Notes: generated by a model from the letters alone, not told the origin. A DNA stretch of 64,000 nt from Mesorhizobium sp. WSM4904 (GCF_029674545.1 NZ_CP121354.1:2241001-2305000); one strand, 5' to 3'; counted from the first letter of the stretch, positions 9,006 to 17,343 are shown. Program-made: numbers and translations.

Positions 9006-9131
9006 GTAACTATCCTACTTTACTGTCAAGCGACGACAAAGAGCTGACGCAATCAGGTTCAATCAGTTCTTATCTAAGAGTCTGGTTTTCCGCTATTTTT
9101 GATCCCCTTGCGGTGTGTGTTACTTTCCTAC
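9006..9131. promoter_or_regulatory. Two GTWACTWTCCTAC direct repeats in the ABC/rpiR divergent promoter region
   Basis: GTAACTATCCTAC (9006-9018) and GTTACTTTCCTAC (9119-9131) match at 11 of 13 bases. The first lies about 62 bp upstream of the transporter operon start (8944) and the second about 88 bp upstream of the regulator start (9219). They are candidate binding sites for the adjacent RpiR-family protein. Inference only. Confidence 0.4.
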
Positions 9132-9218
9132 ATACTCGCTTCAGTTGATTGCCTATGGCCAGCGGGCGGATAATCGCGAATATGGTGGGTCCAGAAACTG
9201 GCAGGGAAGGACTGGCCA

Positions 9219-10166
9219 ATGACCGAAGCTGACAGCCAGGTGCTGCGAATTCCCGATGAGGATGGCGACCGGCACGACCATGTCAGACGCTTCCCGGACA
9301 TCATTTCGCAGGTGAAGGACAGCTACGCGGATTTGCGGCCGGCCGAGCGCCGCGTCGCCGATGTCGTGCTCGACGATGTCAAATACGCGGTCGATGCGTC
9401 CAATGCCGCGCTCGCGCAGCGCGCGCAGGTCAGCGAGCCGACGGTCACCCGCTTCTGTCGCGCCATCGGCTGCGAGGGTGTGCGCGACTTCAAGCTGAAG
9501 CTGGCGCAGAGCCTGGTCGTCGGCGCGCTCTATCTCAGCACCAAGCCGCAACCTTCGAACAGCGACAGCGGCGTGCCGTTCTGGAACGCCGTGTTCGGCG
9601 AAGCGCGGCGCGCGCTGCAGGAGGCCGAGCGGCAGATCGATCCAGGGCAGTTGCAGAAGGCGGCGGAACTGATCGCCAAGGCAAGGCAGGTGACGGTGTT
9701 CGGCCTCGGCGGCAGCTCGTCGGCGCTAGCCCAGGAAACGCAATACCGCCTGTTCCGCTATGGCATAACGATCAGCGCGCAGTGCGACCCGTATCTGATG
9801 CGCATGACGGCTTCGACGCTGAAGCCCGGCGATGTGGTGATCGCGATTTCGGCGACCGGGCGCACACGAGAGGTGATCGAGGCGGTGGAGCTTGCCAGGC
9901 ATTATCGCGCCGACGCGATCTGCGTGACGGCACCGGACACGGAACTGACGCGGGTCTGCGACGTGCGGCTGACGATGGCGGTTCCCGAATATCCCGACAC
10001 GCTGAAGCCGACCGCTTCGCGCTACGCCTTCCTGGCGGCGATCGATCTGCTGGCGGTGGCGTCGGCCTACAAGCTCGACGGCCCGGCGCGCGAGACGGTG
10101 CGCCGGATCAAGTACAACGCCCAGATCCACCGGACGGGCAAGGAGATGGAGCCGCTCGGGGACTAG
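9219..10166 (+). CDS. MurR/RpiR-family transcriptional regulator
   Basis: A 315-aa regulator with an N-terminal RpiR helix-turn-helix (about residues 25-105, including LAQRAQVSEPTVTRFCRAIG) and a C-terminal SIS sugar-phosphate-binding domain (VTVFGLGGSSSALA, VVIAISATGRTREVIE). Start 9219 is preceded by GGGAAGGAC. It is divergent from the NitT/TauT operon and upstream of a flavin monooxygenase, so it probably controls this catabolic region. The effector would normally be a phosphorylated sugar or similar acid, which is somewhat unexpected beside a NitT/TauT transporter. Confidence 0.9.
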   Translation: MTEADSQVLRIPDEDGDRHDHVRRFPDIISQVKDSYADLRPAERRVADVVLDDVKYAVDASNAALAQRAQVSEPTVTRFCRAIGCEGVRDFKLKLAQSLVVGALYLSTKPQPSNSDSGVPFWNAVFGEARRALQEAERQIDPGQLQKAAELIAKARQVTVFGLGGSSSALAQETQYRLFRYGITISAQCDPYLMRMTASTLKPGDVVIAISATGRTREVIEAVELARHYRADAICVTAPDTELTRVCDVRLTMAVPEYPDTLKPTASRYAFLAAIDLLAVASAYKLDGPARETVRRIKYNAQIHRTGKEMEPLGD

Positions 10167-10171
10167 CGACT

Positions 10172-10325
10172 ATTCCTTCTCCCCTTGTGGGAGAAGGTGG
10201 CCGAGCGAAGCTCGGTCGGATGAGGGGTGTTCCAGGGAACGCCAGCGTCTCACTCCGCTGGAACACCCCTCATCCGTCTCGGCGCTATCGCGCCGATCCA
10301 CCTTCTCCCACAAGGGGAGAAGGAG
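10172..10325. repeat. RIME-like mosaic repeat after rpiR
   Basis: CCTTCTCCCCTTGTGGGAGA near 10174 is matched in reverse complement near 10305-10324, and GATGAGGGGTGTTCCAG (10221-10237) is matched by CTGGAACACCCCTCATC (10258-10274). The result is two nested palindromes of the mosaic type seen elsewhere in the window. They may act as a transcriptional attenuator between rpiR and the monooxygenase gene. Confidence 0.8.
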
Positions 10326-10379
10326 AAGCGGCGGCGCCGGCTTCGATAAGAATTCGAACTGAAAAGGGAACGAAGAAGA

Positions 10380-12167
10380 ATGCTCGATATCGCACCATCG
10401 CAACAGGCGGCGACTTGGCTCGGCTCGTTCGGCCGGGCGCTCGAAGTTGGCGACATCGAGGCGGCGACGAACCTCTTCGTTGAGGATTGCTACTGGCGCG
10501 ATCTGCTCGCCTTCACATGGAACATCAAGACCATGGAGAGCCAGGCGGCGGTCCGCGAGATGCTCGAGGCCACGCTGCCATCGGCGCGGCCGTCGCACTG
10601 GCGCCTGTCCGGCGAAGCCAGCGTCGACGACGGCATCATCGAGGCCTGGTTCAGCTTCGAGACGGCTGTGGCGCGAGGCGAGGGCATCCTGCGGCTCAAG
10701 GACGGCCGCTGCCGGACGCTGTTCACGGCGATGAGCGAGCTCAAGGGTTTCGAGGAGCAGAAGGGGCCGGCCCGGCCGCTCGGTATCCGCCACAAGGCCG
10801 ATCCCGAGCGCGAGACCTGGGCCGAGAAAAGAGCGCGCGAGGCGCGCGACCTCGGCATGCACGAGCAGCCCTATTGCCTGGTGATCGGCGGCGGCCAGGG
10901 CGGCATCATGCTCGGCGCCCGGCTGCGGCAGCTCGGCGTGCCGACGCTCATCGTCGAGAAGAACGCGCGTGCCGGCGATTCCTGGCGCAACCGCTACCGT
11001 TCGCTCGTGCTGCACGATCCGGTCTGGTACGACCATCTGCCCTATATTCCGTTCCCGGAAAACTGGCCGGTGTTCACGCCCAAGGACAAGATGGGCGACT
11101 GGCTGGAAATGTATGCCCGCGTCATGGAGCTGAACTACTGGGTCGCCACCAAATGCATCAGCGCTGCCTATGACGAGACCGAAAAGGTCTGGACGGTGGT
11201 GGTCGACCGTGTCGGCCGGCGCATCACGCTGAGGCCCAAGCACATCGTCTTCGCCACCGGCGCCTACGGGCCGCCGCGGCGGATCGAGCTGCCCGGCGCG
11301 GACAGCTTCAAGGGCGAGCTGCTGCATTCGAGCCAGTATTCGACCGGCGAGAAATTCCGGGGCAAGCGCGTCGCGGTGATCGGCGCGGCAAGCTCGGGCC
11401 ACGATGTCAGCGTCGACCTCTGGGAGGCGGGCGCCAAGGTCACCATGGTGCAGCGCTCGCCGACGACGGTGGTGAAGTCCGACACGCTGATGGAGGTCGG
11501 CTTCGAGATCTTTTCTGAAAAGGCGCTGGCGCGCGGCATCACCACCGACAAGGCCGACATGATCGTCGCCTCGACGCCGTTCGCGCTGGTGCCGAAAGGC
11601 CAGCGGGCGCTCTATGACGTTATCCGCGAGCGCGACGCGGATTTCTACAAGCGGCTGAGCGCCAGTGGCTTTGCGATCGACTTCGGCGAGGACGAAACCG
11701 GTCTTTTGATGAAGGCCTACCGCACCGGCTCGGGCTACTACATCGATGTCGGAGCCTGCGAGCTGATCCTGAACGGCGAGGTCGCGGTGAAGAGCGGGGT
11801 CGGCATCAAGGCGCTGTCGCCGAGCGGCATCCTGTTCGAGGACGGCAGCGAGCTCGCCGTCGACGCGATCGTCTGCTGCACCGGCTACCAGTCGATGAAC
11901 GAGACGGTGGCGGCGATCGTCTCGCGCGAGATCGCCGACAAGGTCGGCCCGTGCTGGGGGCTGGGCTCCGGCGTCAAGGGCGATCCTGGCCCGTGGCAGG
12001 GCGAATTGCGCAACATGTGGAAGCCGACGGCGCAGGAGGCGCTGTGGTTCCACGGCGGCAACCTCGCGCTGTCGCGCTTCTATTCGAAGTTCGTGGCAAT
12101 GCAGCTCAAGGCGAGGATGGAGGGGATCGCCACGCCGGTCTACGGCGAGCCGAGCAATGCTGGGTAA
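10380..12167 (+). CDS. Flavin-dependent monooxygenase with N-terminal NTF2/SnoaL-like domain
   Basis: A 595-aa protein. Residues 1 to about 130 look like an NTF2/SnoaL-type fold (FGRALEVGDIEAATNLF, then an aromatic-rich sheet). From about 165 there is a class-B flavoprotein monooxygenase: FAD motif VIGGGQGG (168-175), ATG-containing FATGAYGPP (291-299), and a second dinucleotide site VAVIGAASSGHD (331-342) for NAD(P)H. Such enzymes insert oxygen at N, S or carbonyl carbon. The fused small domain is found in some YUCCA-like bacterial homologues. The gene follows rpiR after a mosaic repeat and probably carries out an oxidative step on the compound imported by the adjacent transporter. Confidence 0.88.
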   Translation: MLDIAPSQQAATWLGSFGRALEVGDIEAATNLFVEDCYWRDLLAFTWNIKTMESQAAVREMLEATLPSARPSHWRLSGEASVDDGIIEAWFSFETAVARGEGILRLKDGRCRTLFTAMSELKGFEEQKGPARPLGIRHKADPERETWAEKRAREARDLGMHEQPYCLVIGGGQGGIMLGARLRQLGVPTLIVEKNARAGDSWRNRYRSLVLHDPVWYDHLPYIPFPENWPVFTPKDKMGDWLEMYARVMELNYWVATKCISAAYDETEKVWTVVVDRVGRRITLRPKHIVFATGAYGPPRRIELPGADSFKGELLHSSQYSTGEKFRGKRVAVIGAASSGHDVSVDLWEAGAKVTMVQRSPTTVVKSDTLMEVGFEIFSEKALARGITTDKADMIVASTPFALVPKGQRALYDVIRERDADFYKRLSASGFAIDFGEDETGLLMKAYRTGSGYYIDVGACELILNGEVAVKSGVGIKALSPSGILFEDGSELAVDAIVCCTGYQSMNETVAAIVSREIADKVGPCWGLGSGVKGDPGPWQGELRNMWKPTAQEALWFHGGNLALSRFYSKFVAMQLKARMEGIATPVYGEPSNAG

Positions 12168-12705
12168 GGTCGACCCCCGCTCCGTCGAGCTTCGCTCGAC
12201 ACCTCTCCCCGATCGACGGGGGAGAGGAAAGGCGCGAGCTTATTCAGCTTCCTTCCTCTCCCTCCGGAGGGCTACGGCATGCACACATTTCCAAGCGGCT
12301 GGTCTTTGGCGATAGCGTGCATGGCGGCTTGGCGCATGCATTGTCTGATGTAGCGCTGGTCGACCCCCACTCCGTCTCGGCTTCGCCGAGCCACCTCTCC
12401 CCCGATCGACGGGGTAGAGGAAAGGCGCCAGGCGTTTTGCCGTCAACGCTCGTCCAGCAAGGCTCCCTTCCTTTCCCTCCGGAGGAGGGAAAGGTGGCGC
12501 TGCGAAGCAGCGACGGATTGGGGGAACCACGTGGCAATCAAGCCTCAGGTCGATCAGTCACGCCAGTCACAGAAGATGTGTGCATGCCGTAGACGAATGT
12601 GGGGGAGAGGTGGCGCTGCGAAGCAGCGACGGAGTGGGGGAAGCCATTCGTCAAACGCGCCGCCGCCGCAACCCTGCCGGCCATCTCCGCTCAGGGAGAG
12701 ATCGG
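12168..12705. repeat. Composite block of mosaic repeats; no gene
   Basis: This 538-bp stretch holds repeat modules only. GTCGACCCCCGCTCCGTC (from 12170) recurs in variant form at 12359, each followed by an inverted CTCTCCCC...GGGGAGAG pair. GGTGGCGCTGCGAAGCAGCG occurs twice (about 12492 and 12609), each followed by ACGGA and a TGGGGGAA end. The monooxygenase gene and the amidohydrolase gene converge on the block, so it may serve as a bidirectional terminator. Confidence 0.75.
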
Positions 12706-13938
12706 CTAATCATGCCGCTGCCGAAAATGCATGGCCGCAAGCTCGACATGCGTATGATGGGCATGCGCTTCGAAGCGTTCCGTTTCGTTATGGTTCGTGG
12801 CCTCGTTCGGCCACCATTTGCCGCCGATGACGATGCCGTTGGAGACCAGCCGCCGATCCGCCACCAGTGAAGCGCCGACCGCATCGACGAAGGTGAAGCG
12901 TCCCGGCTGCAATTTGAGCACCGTGACATCGCCGATGCCGCCGATCTTCATTGCGCCGAGTTCGGGCCTTGCGATTGCCTGCGCGGGATTAACCGTCGCC
13001 GCGCGCAGCACCTCGACCAGCGGCATGCCGAGCGCCATGAGCTTGGACATGCAGACCAGGATGTCGAAGGCGGGGCCATCGACGCAGTAGAGATGGACGT
13101 CGCTCGAGATGACGTCGGGCGCCAGGCCTTCGGCAAGCATGGCCTTGGCGACCTCGAAGTCGAAGGAGCCCATGCCGTGGCCGATGTCGAAAATCACGCC
13201 GCGCTCGCGGGCAAGGCGCATGTCCGGCCGCACCGCGCCCGAAGCGAAGACCGGCGCGTTGGGGAACGGCCGGAAGCAGTGGGTGAGGATGTCGCCGTGG
13301 CGGAGTCTCGGCAGCACTTCCGAGCGACCGGGCGGCGGCTCGTCGATATGCGCCATCAGCGGCAGGCCGACCTTATCGGCGGCTTCGAGCGCCAGGTCTA
13401 AGGGTGCGATGCCGCTGGTGCCGCCGGCATGCTTGCCGGAACGCACCTTGATGCCGACGACGACATCGGCGTGCTCGCGCACCGCAGCCACCGTCTCGCG
13501 CGGCTCGCAGAGCCTGAGATCGCTGCATTCGCCGACCGACACGGTCTTGGCGAAGCCGAATATGCCGGCGAAGGAGATGTTGACGTAAGCGAGGATGCGG
13601 ACCTTGGAGCGTTCGATGACGTGGCGGCGAAAGCCTAGGAAATTGCCGGCGCCGGCGCTGCCGGCGTCGATGAAGGTGGTGGTGCCGCTCTTGGCGGCAA
13701 GCCGGTCGGCGTCGACGCCGAGCGAGGTGCCGCCCCAATAGACATGGCTGTGCAGGTCGACGAGACCCGGCGCGACGATGCAGTCCCTGGCGTCGACGAC
13801 CTCGCCGGCGGCCTCGGCATCGATGGCCGCGTCGATCGCGGCGATGCGGCCATCGGCGATGGCGACGTCGCGCGCCGCATCGAGGCCCGAGGCCGGGTCG
13901 ATCACACGGCCGCCCTTGATCAGCAGATCGAACTGCAT
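12706..13938 (-). CDS. Amidohydrolase/deacetylase-family metallohydrolase (COG3964-like)
   Basis: A 410-aa amidohydrolase-superfamily enzyme with the metal-site residues readable as H63 and H65 (LHSH), K164 (IKVRSG, likely carboxylated), H197 (MAHIDEPP), H220 (LTHCF) and D280 (SSDVH). This is the binuclear dihydroorotase-like layout. Characterised relatives in this branch hydrolyse acylated small molecules or cyclic amides. The start at 13938 is chosen for GGAGGCGCCG upstream; a longer frame lacks a site. It is read in the same direction as ridA. Together they suggest hydrolysis of an acyl or ring amide with removal of reactive enamine/imine intermediates. Confidence 0.88.
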   Translation of the reverse strand: MQFDLLIKGGRVIDPASGLDAARDVAIADGRIAAIDAAIDAEAAGEVVDARDCIVAPGLVDLHSHVYWGGTSLGVDADRLAAKSGTTTFIDAGSAGAGNFLGFRRHVIERSKVRILAYVNISFAGIFGFAKTVSVGECSDLRLCEPRETVAAVREHADVVVGIKVRSGKHAGGTSGIAPLDLALEAADKVGLPLMAHIDEPPPGRSEVLPRLRHGDILTHCFRPFPNAPVFASGAVRPDMRLARERGVIFDIGHGMGSFDFEVAKAMLAEGLAPDVISSDVHLYCVDGPAFDILVCMSKLMALGMPLVEVLRAATVNPAQAIARPELGAMKIGGIGDVTVLKLQPGRFTFVDAVGASLVADRRLVSNGIVIGGKWWPNEATNHNETERFEAHAHHTHVELAAMHFRQRHD

Positions 13939-13975
13939 CGGCGCCTCCTTGGCGTCTGTTTTTTCACGCAATTCC

Positions 13976-14013
13976 GAACGGAAAACCGCGATGCACTTTT
14001 CCTGGAATTGCTT
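13976..14013. repeat. Short palindromic repeat (AATTCC...GGAATT type)
   Basis: GCAATTCC near 13978 and GGAATTGC near 14003 enclose GGAAAACCGCGATGCACTTT. The same unit recurs near 17.9, 42.0, 43.4 and 57.6 kb. It lies between ridA and the amidohydrolase gene. Confidence 0.75.
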
Positions 14014-14020
14014 TTAGCGA

Positions 14021-14386
14021 TCAGACCGGCCGGTATGCGACCGCCTCGATCTCGATCTTGATGTCGATCATCAGGCGCGACTCCACCGTTGTTCGCGCCG
14101 GCGGGTCATTGGGGAAATGCCTGGCATAGACTGTGTTGAAGCTGCCGAAATCGCGGGCGTCCTCGAGCCAGACGGTGGTTTTTACCACGTCGTCCATGGT
14201 GCAGCCGGCAAGCGCAAGCGCGGCCTTGATGTTCTGCAGCACCTGCTCGGCCTGCTCGGCGATGCCGCCCTTGACCACGAGACCGTCACTGCCCACCGGC
14301 ACTTGGCCGGAGACATAGACGAAATCGCCGGCGCGCACCGCCGGCGAGAGCGGGACATGCGATTTTCCAAAACACTGCTTGGGCAA
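14021..14386 (-). CDS. RidA/YjgF-family enamine/imine deaminase
   Basis: A 121-aa RidA-type protein. RidA hydrolyses reactive 2-aminoacrylate-like enamines/imines to keto acids and ammonia. The family signature is visible as PARTTVES with the conserved carboxylate-binding arginine (R98), plus FVYVSGQVP and IEIEAVAY. The likely start is a TTG at 14386, supported by AGGAGG upstream; no ATG start fits. It is immediately upstream of the amidohydrolase gene and divergent from the NTF2-like gene. Its presence supports a pathway that makes or breaks C-N bonds. Confidence 0.92.
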   Translation of the reverse strand: MPKQCFGKSHVPLSPAVRAGDFVYVSGQVPVGSDGLVVKGGIAEQAEQVLQNIKAALALAGCTMDDVVKTTVWLEDARDFGSFNTVYARHFPNDPPARTTVESRLMIDIKIEIEAVAYRPV

Positions 14387-14470
14387 GTGAGCCTCCTGTT
14401 GTCGACTGGACGGACCGTTTCTTCCAGCCGTCTACACGCGTCGGCGTGATCCTCATAGAGCTCCTGTTGG

Positions 14471-14503
14471 AAAGCAACATTTTTCGAGAATCCATGTTGC
14501 TTT
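14471..14503. promoter_or_regulatory. Perfect AAAGCAACAT inverted repeat in the ridA/NTF2 divergent promoter region
   Basis: AAAGCAACAT (14471-14480) and ATGTTGCTTT (14494-14503) are exact reverse complements 13 bp apart, centred about 100 bp from the ridA start and 95 bp from the NTF2-like start. Such placement between divergent genes favours an operator over a terminator. Confidence 0.5.
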
Positions 14504-14581
14504 ATTACAGAAGCCTGAGCATCCTGCGCCTCAACGCAGGTCGGCAGTTCGTGCCGCCGGTACGCATGAGAGGGGGACCCG

Positions 14582-15067
14582 ATGACCTTCGACAAGAATC
14601 CGTTTCCGGAAGGCGACGCCGATCGTCACGTGCTGTGGGAAATGCTGGTGCGGCGCGACATCGATGCCTTCCTCGGCCAGGACTGGGCGATGGTCGAGGA
14701 CGATTTCATCGCCGAGAGCTTCTTCGGCATGCATGCGCATTTCCTCAGCAACGCCGACGCCTGGCGCCTGCAATTCCCCAGGCTGGAAATCTATCGCGAC
14801 GAATGGCTGCGCCAGGCCAAGGAAACCGCGGCGACGAAATTCGCCGAGCCGCTGCGCGAGGCGCTGTTCCGCGTCACCAACATGCGCGACATCGACGTCG
14901 ACGGCGACCGCGCGGTGCTGCACAAGAAGTTCGACGGCTCCGTCGCCAAGGCCGATGGCGGCGTCGACAGGCTCAAATGGCAGACGCTCTATTTCTGCCG
15001 CAAGGTCGGCGGCCGCTGGAAGATCGCCGGCTTCGTCGGCTATATGCCGCATCCGCTGGGAAGCTAG
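14582..15067 (+). CDS. NTF2/SnoaL-like small protein
   Basis: A 161-aa cytoplasmic protein beginning MTFDKNPFPEGDADRH, preceded by AGAGGGGGA. It has the alpha-plus-beta pattern of nuclear-transport-factor-2-like proteins: an N-terminal helix ending in DFIAESFFGMHA, and strands around RAVLHKKFDGSV and WQTLYFCRKVGGRWKIAGF near the C-terminus. Such proteins are small isomerases, hydratases or accessory folds. It is divergent from ridA and belongs by position to the 9-15 kb catabolic region, where the monooxygenase also has an NTF2-like domain. The reaction cannot be assigned. Confidence 0.75.
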   Translation: MTFDKNPFPEGDADRHVLWEMLVRRDIDAFLGQDWAMVEDDFIAESFFGMHAHFLSNADAWRLQFPRLEIYRDEWLRQAKETAATKFAEPLREALFRVTNMRDIDVDGDRAVLHKKFDGSVAKADGGVDRLKWQTLYFCRKVGGRWKIAGFVGYMPHPLGS

Positions 15068-15069
15068 GC

Positions 15070-15120
15070 AGTCTGTTGATATTTCAGGTGAGGCCGGCCT
15101 GACCTGAATCCCAACAGACC
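15070..15120. terminator. Long hairpin just after the NTF2-like gene
   Basis: GTCTGTTG (15071-15078) pairs with CAACAGAC (15112-15119), and TTCAGGTGAGGCC pairs with GGCCTGACCTGAA at 12 of 13 positions around 15095. It begins 3 bp after the stop codon. No U-tract follows, so it may be a repeat-type palindrome acting as a terminator or mRNA-stabilising structure. Confidence 0.5.
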
Positions 15121-15170
15121 GTGTAGCGCGGCAACCCAAAACCTGCAGGCGCATGCCTCCGGAAGGTAGC

Positions 15171-15425
15171 TTAGGAAAGCCGCGGCAGCCGCTCGTCGGG
15201 CGAGCGGTGGTCGAACACGACACCCATGGTCTTACCAACGGCGGCCATGACGATCAGTTCGACCAGATGGTCGTCGCTGTCCCCGCAGGAGGGATCCGAT
15301 TGGCGGATGGCGTCGAGCATCGCGCGGGTCGAGATCGTGTCGCCGGCGCGAAATTTCGAAAGAGCAGACGAAACAAGATCTTGCACCGTCGGATCCATAA
15401 CGGGCACTTCCGCAGCGACGTTCAT
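15171..15425 (-). CDS. Small conserved-looking hypothetical protein
   Basis: An 84-aa acidic soluble protein starting MNVAAEVPVMDPTVQD, with GGAGGAGG upstream of the ATG at 15425, an unusually strong ribosome site. It is predicted mostly helical and has no signal or TM segment. I do not recognise the family. The longer open frame upstream of 15425 lacks a ribosome site and is probably non-coding. It stands alone between the NTF2-like gene and the HerA-like gene, read opposite to both. Confidence 0.65.
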   Translation of the reverse strand: MNVAAEVPVMDPTVQDLVSSALSKFRAGDTISTRAMLDAIRQSDPSCGDSDDHLVELIVMAAVGKTMGVVFDHRSPDERLPRLS

Positions 15426-15594
15426 CGGCCTCCTCCTGCCATGAACCCTCCCTAAAAGGATGATACGCCAATGTTGGGATTGCGCCAGCAAAATGGTGGT
15501 CCGACCAGTGCGATTGGCGACATCCTGCCGCCATTGCCCTGAAAGCGCGTCGCGCTGAAACGGATACAGTCGACGCGCTCCAAATCTTTCTATT

Positions 15595-15643
15595 GCGCAT
15601 GTCGTTTTCCCAAAACCGCTGTGCACTTTTTGGGCGACATGCC
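15595..15643. repeat. Short palindromic repeat (GCATGTCG...CGACATGC type)
   Basis: GCGCATGTCG and GGGCGACATGC flank CCCAAAACCG and CACTTTTTGG, the common rhizobial 'AAAACCG-N-CACTTTT' palindrome. The rest of the 15426-15745 gap shows no gene or clear promoter. Confidence 0.75.
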
Positions 15644-15745
15644 GTTAGGTGTGGAACACCGCGCCGCAGGCAAAGGCCTAAGCTCGACGCATCGCGCTCC
15701 GGTTGCTAAGCCCCTCCCGCGCAGGGAGACCATTCGAGTCGAGAC

Positions 15746-17239
15746 ATGACGGTTGCAATCGAGATGGGGCAGACGACGGCAGGCGCGCCGGCGGCCCTCG
15801 ACCTTGAGGAACTGCTGGCGACCCGCCTGCTGGTGCAGGGCAATTCGGGCTCCGGCAAGTCGCATCTGTTGCGTCGGCTGCTGGAGCAGAGCGCGCCATG
15901 GGTGCAGCAGACCATCATCGACCCCGAAGGCGACTTCGTGTCGCTCGGCGAGCGCTACGGCCATCTGGTGATCGATGCCGAAGAACATACCGAGCGGGGC
16001 CTGCAGGCGGCCGGCGAGCGGGCGCGCATCCACCGCGTCTCGACGGTGCTCAATCTCGAAGGGCTCGATGCCGAAAACCAGATGCGGCGCGCCGCCGCTT
16101 TCCTCGGCGGGCTGTTCGAGGTCGCGCGCGACCATTGGTACCCGATGCTGGTGGTGGTGGACGAGGCGCAGCTCTTCGCGCCGGCCGCCGCCGGCGAGGT
16201 TTCCGACGAGGCGCGCAAGCTTTCGCTCGGCGCCATGACCAACCTGATGTGCCGCGGCCGCAAACGCGGGCTTGCCGGCATCATCGCCACGCAGCGGCTG
16301 GCGAAGCTCGCCAAGAACGTCGCGGCCGAGGCCTCCAACTTCCTGATGGGCCGCACCTTCCTCGACATCGACATGGCGCGCGCCGCCGACCTGCTCGGCA
16401 TGGAGCGGCGACAGGCGGAAGCGTTCCGTGACCTGGAGCGCGGGCATTTCATGGCGCTTGGCCCCGCGCTGTCGCGCCGTCCGCTGAGCGTGCGGATCGG
16501 ATCGACCGAGACGAGCCCGCGCAACGGCACGCCGGGGCTGATGCCGTTGCCGGAGGCGGCGCTGGAGGACGCGCGCTCGATCATCCTGGCGGCGCCGCCG
16601 CCGGAGACGGTGCGGCCGCAGCGGCGGCCCTCGCCGGACCTGCTCGATCAGCTGATGGCGGCCAAGGCAGCGCCGTTGGATATCCGCCCCGAGCCGGCCG
16701 AGCCGCAGCCGAGCGCCGAGGATCTCGCCGAGCGGCGCGAGCGGATGGACCGCATCCTGCGCGCCATCCTGGCCGAACCCGACGCCGGGTTCCGCGTCAT
16801 CGGCGTGCTCTACCAGGAGTTCGTGGTCCGCTGCCGGATCGAGGGGCTGGCTTCGGTCGTGCCGGACCTATCGGAGTTCCGCCGCATGCTGACACGCGCC
16901 CGCGCCGGCGTCGGCTCCGACATGGCCGAGGACGATGCGTGGCGCGACGTTTCCGTGCGCGCCTCGCTTCTGCCCGAGGACATGCAGGGCGTATTCATGA
17001 TGATCGCCCGCGCGGCAAAGGAATCCTGGCCTTGTCCGAGCGATGCGGCGATTGCCCGCGCCTACGGTTCGCATTCGCTGCGCCGCGCGCGTCGGCTGCT
17101 CGACTACATCGAGGAGCAGGGCCTCATCGTCTGCCAGATCGACGGCACCGGCCGGCGAACGGTGACGCTGGTGGAACTCGCCTGGGCGACCGCGCCGGGC
17201 GATCCGAATGCGGGGGAGGAGGACAGTTCGGCGGCCTGA
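15746..17239 (+). CDS. HerA-like/DUF87 ATP-binding protein
   Basis: A 497-aa cytoplasmic P-loop ATPase of the HerA/FtsK-like type. Walker A is GNSGSGKSH (32-40), Walker B is MLVVVDEAQLF (134-144), and the arginine/sensor region RGRKRGLAGIIATQRLAKL is typical of HerA hexameric helicases and translocases. The C-terminal 200 residues are a proline-rich linker followed by a probable winged-helix part (HSLRRARRLLDYIEEQGLI). HerA proteins usually work with a NurA nuclease; none is adjacent. The start at 15746 follows the weak site GGGAGACC. Its role is unknown; DNA processing, or a stand-alone homologue without a nuclease partner, are both possible. Confidence 0.85.
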   Translation: MTVAIEMGQTTAGAPAALDLEELLATRLLVQGNSGSGKSHLLRRLLEQSAPWVQQTIIDPEGDFVSLGERYGHLVIDAEEHTERGLQAAGERARIHRVSTVLNLEGLDAENQMRRAAAFLGGLFEVARDHWYPMLVVVDEAQLFAPAAAGEVSDEARKLSLGAMTNLMCRGRKRGLAGIIATQRLAKLAKNVAAEASNFLMGRTFLDIDMARAADLLGMERRQAEAFRDLERGHFMALGPALSRRPLSVRIGSTETSPRNGTPGLMPLPEAALEDARSIILAAPPPETVRPQRRPSPDLLDQLMAAKAAPLDIRPEPAEPQPSAEDLAERRERMDRILRAILAEPDAGFRVIGVLYQEFVVRCRIEGLASVVPDLSEFRRMLTRARAGVGSDMAEDDAWRDVSVRASLLPEDMQGVFMMIARAAKESWPCPSDAAIARAYGSHSLRRARRLLDYIEEQGLIVCQIDGTGRRTVTLVELAWATAPGDPNAGEEDSSAA

Positions 17240-17343
17240 CAGCGCCGAGCACGACCCGGCAGACAGCTTCAAGATCAGAGACGCCTTGAACCCGCTCCAT
17301 CAGCCTGCATGCGGGTTCCTGGCAGGCGTTGCGATGGAAAGGG

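Noticed and set aside
10170..12053. 627-aa minus-strand open frame opposite the monooxygenase
   Set aside because: Antisense shadow; low-complexity Arg/Asp/His composition, no family motif, no ribosome site.
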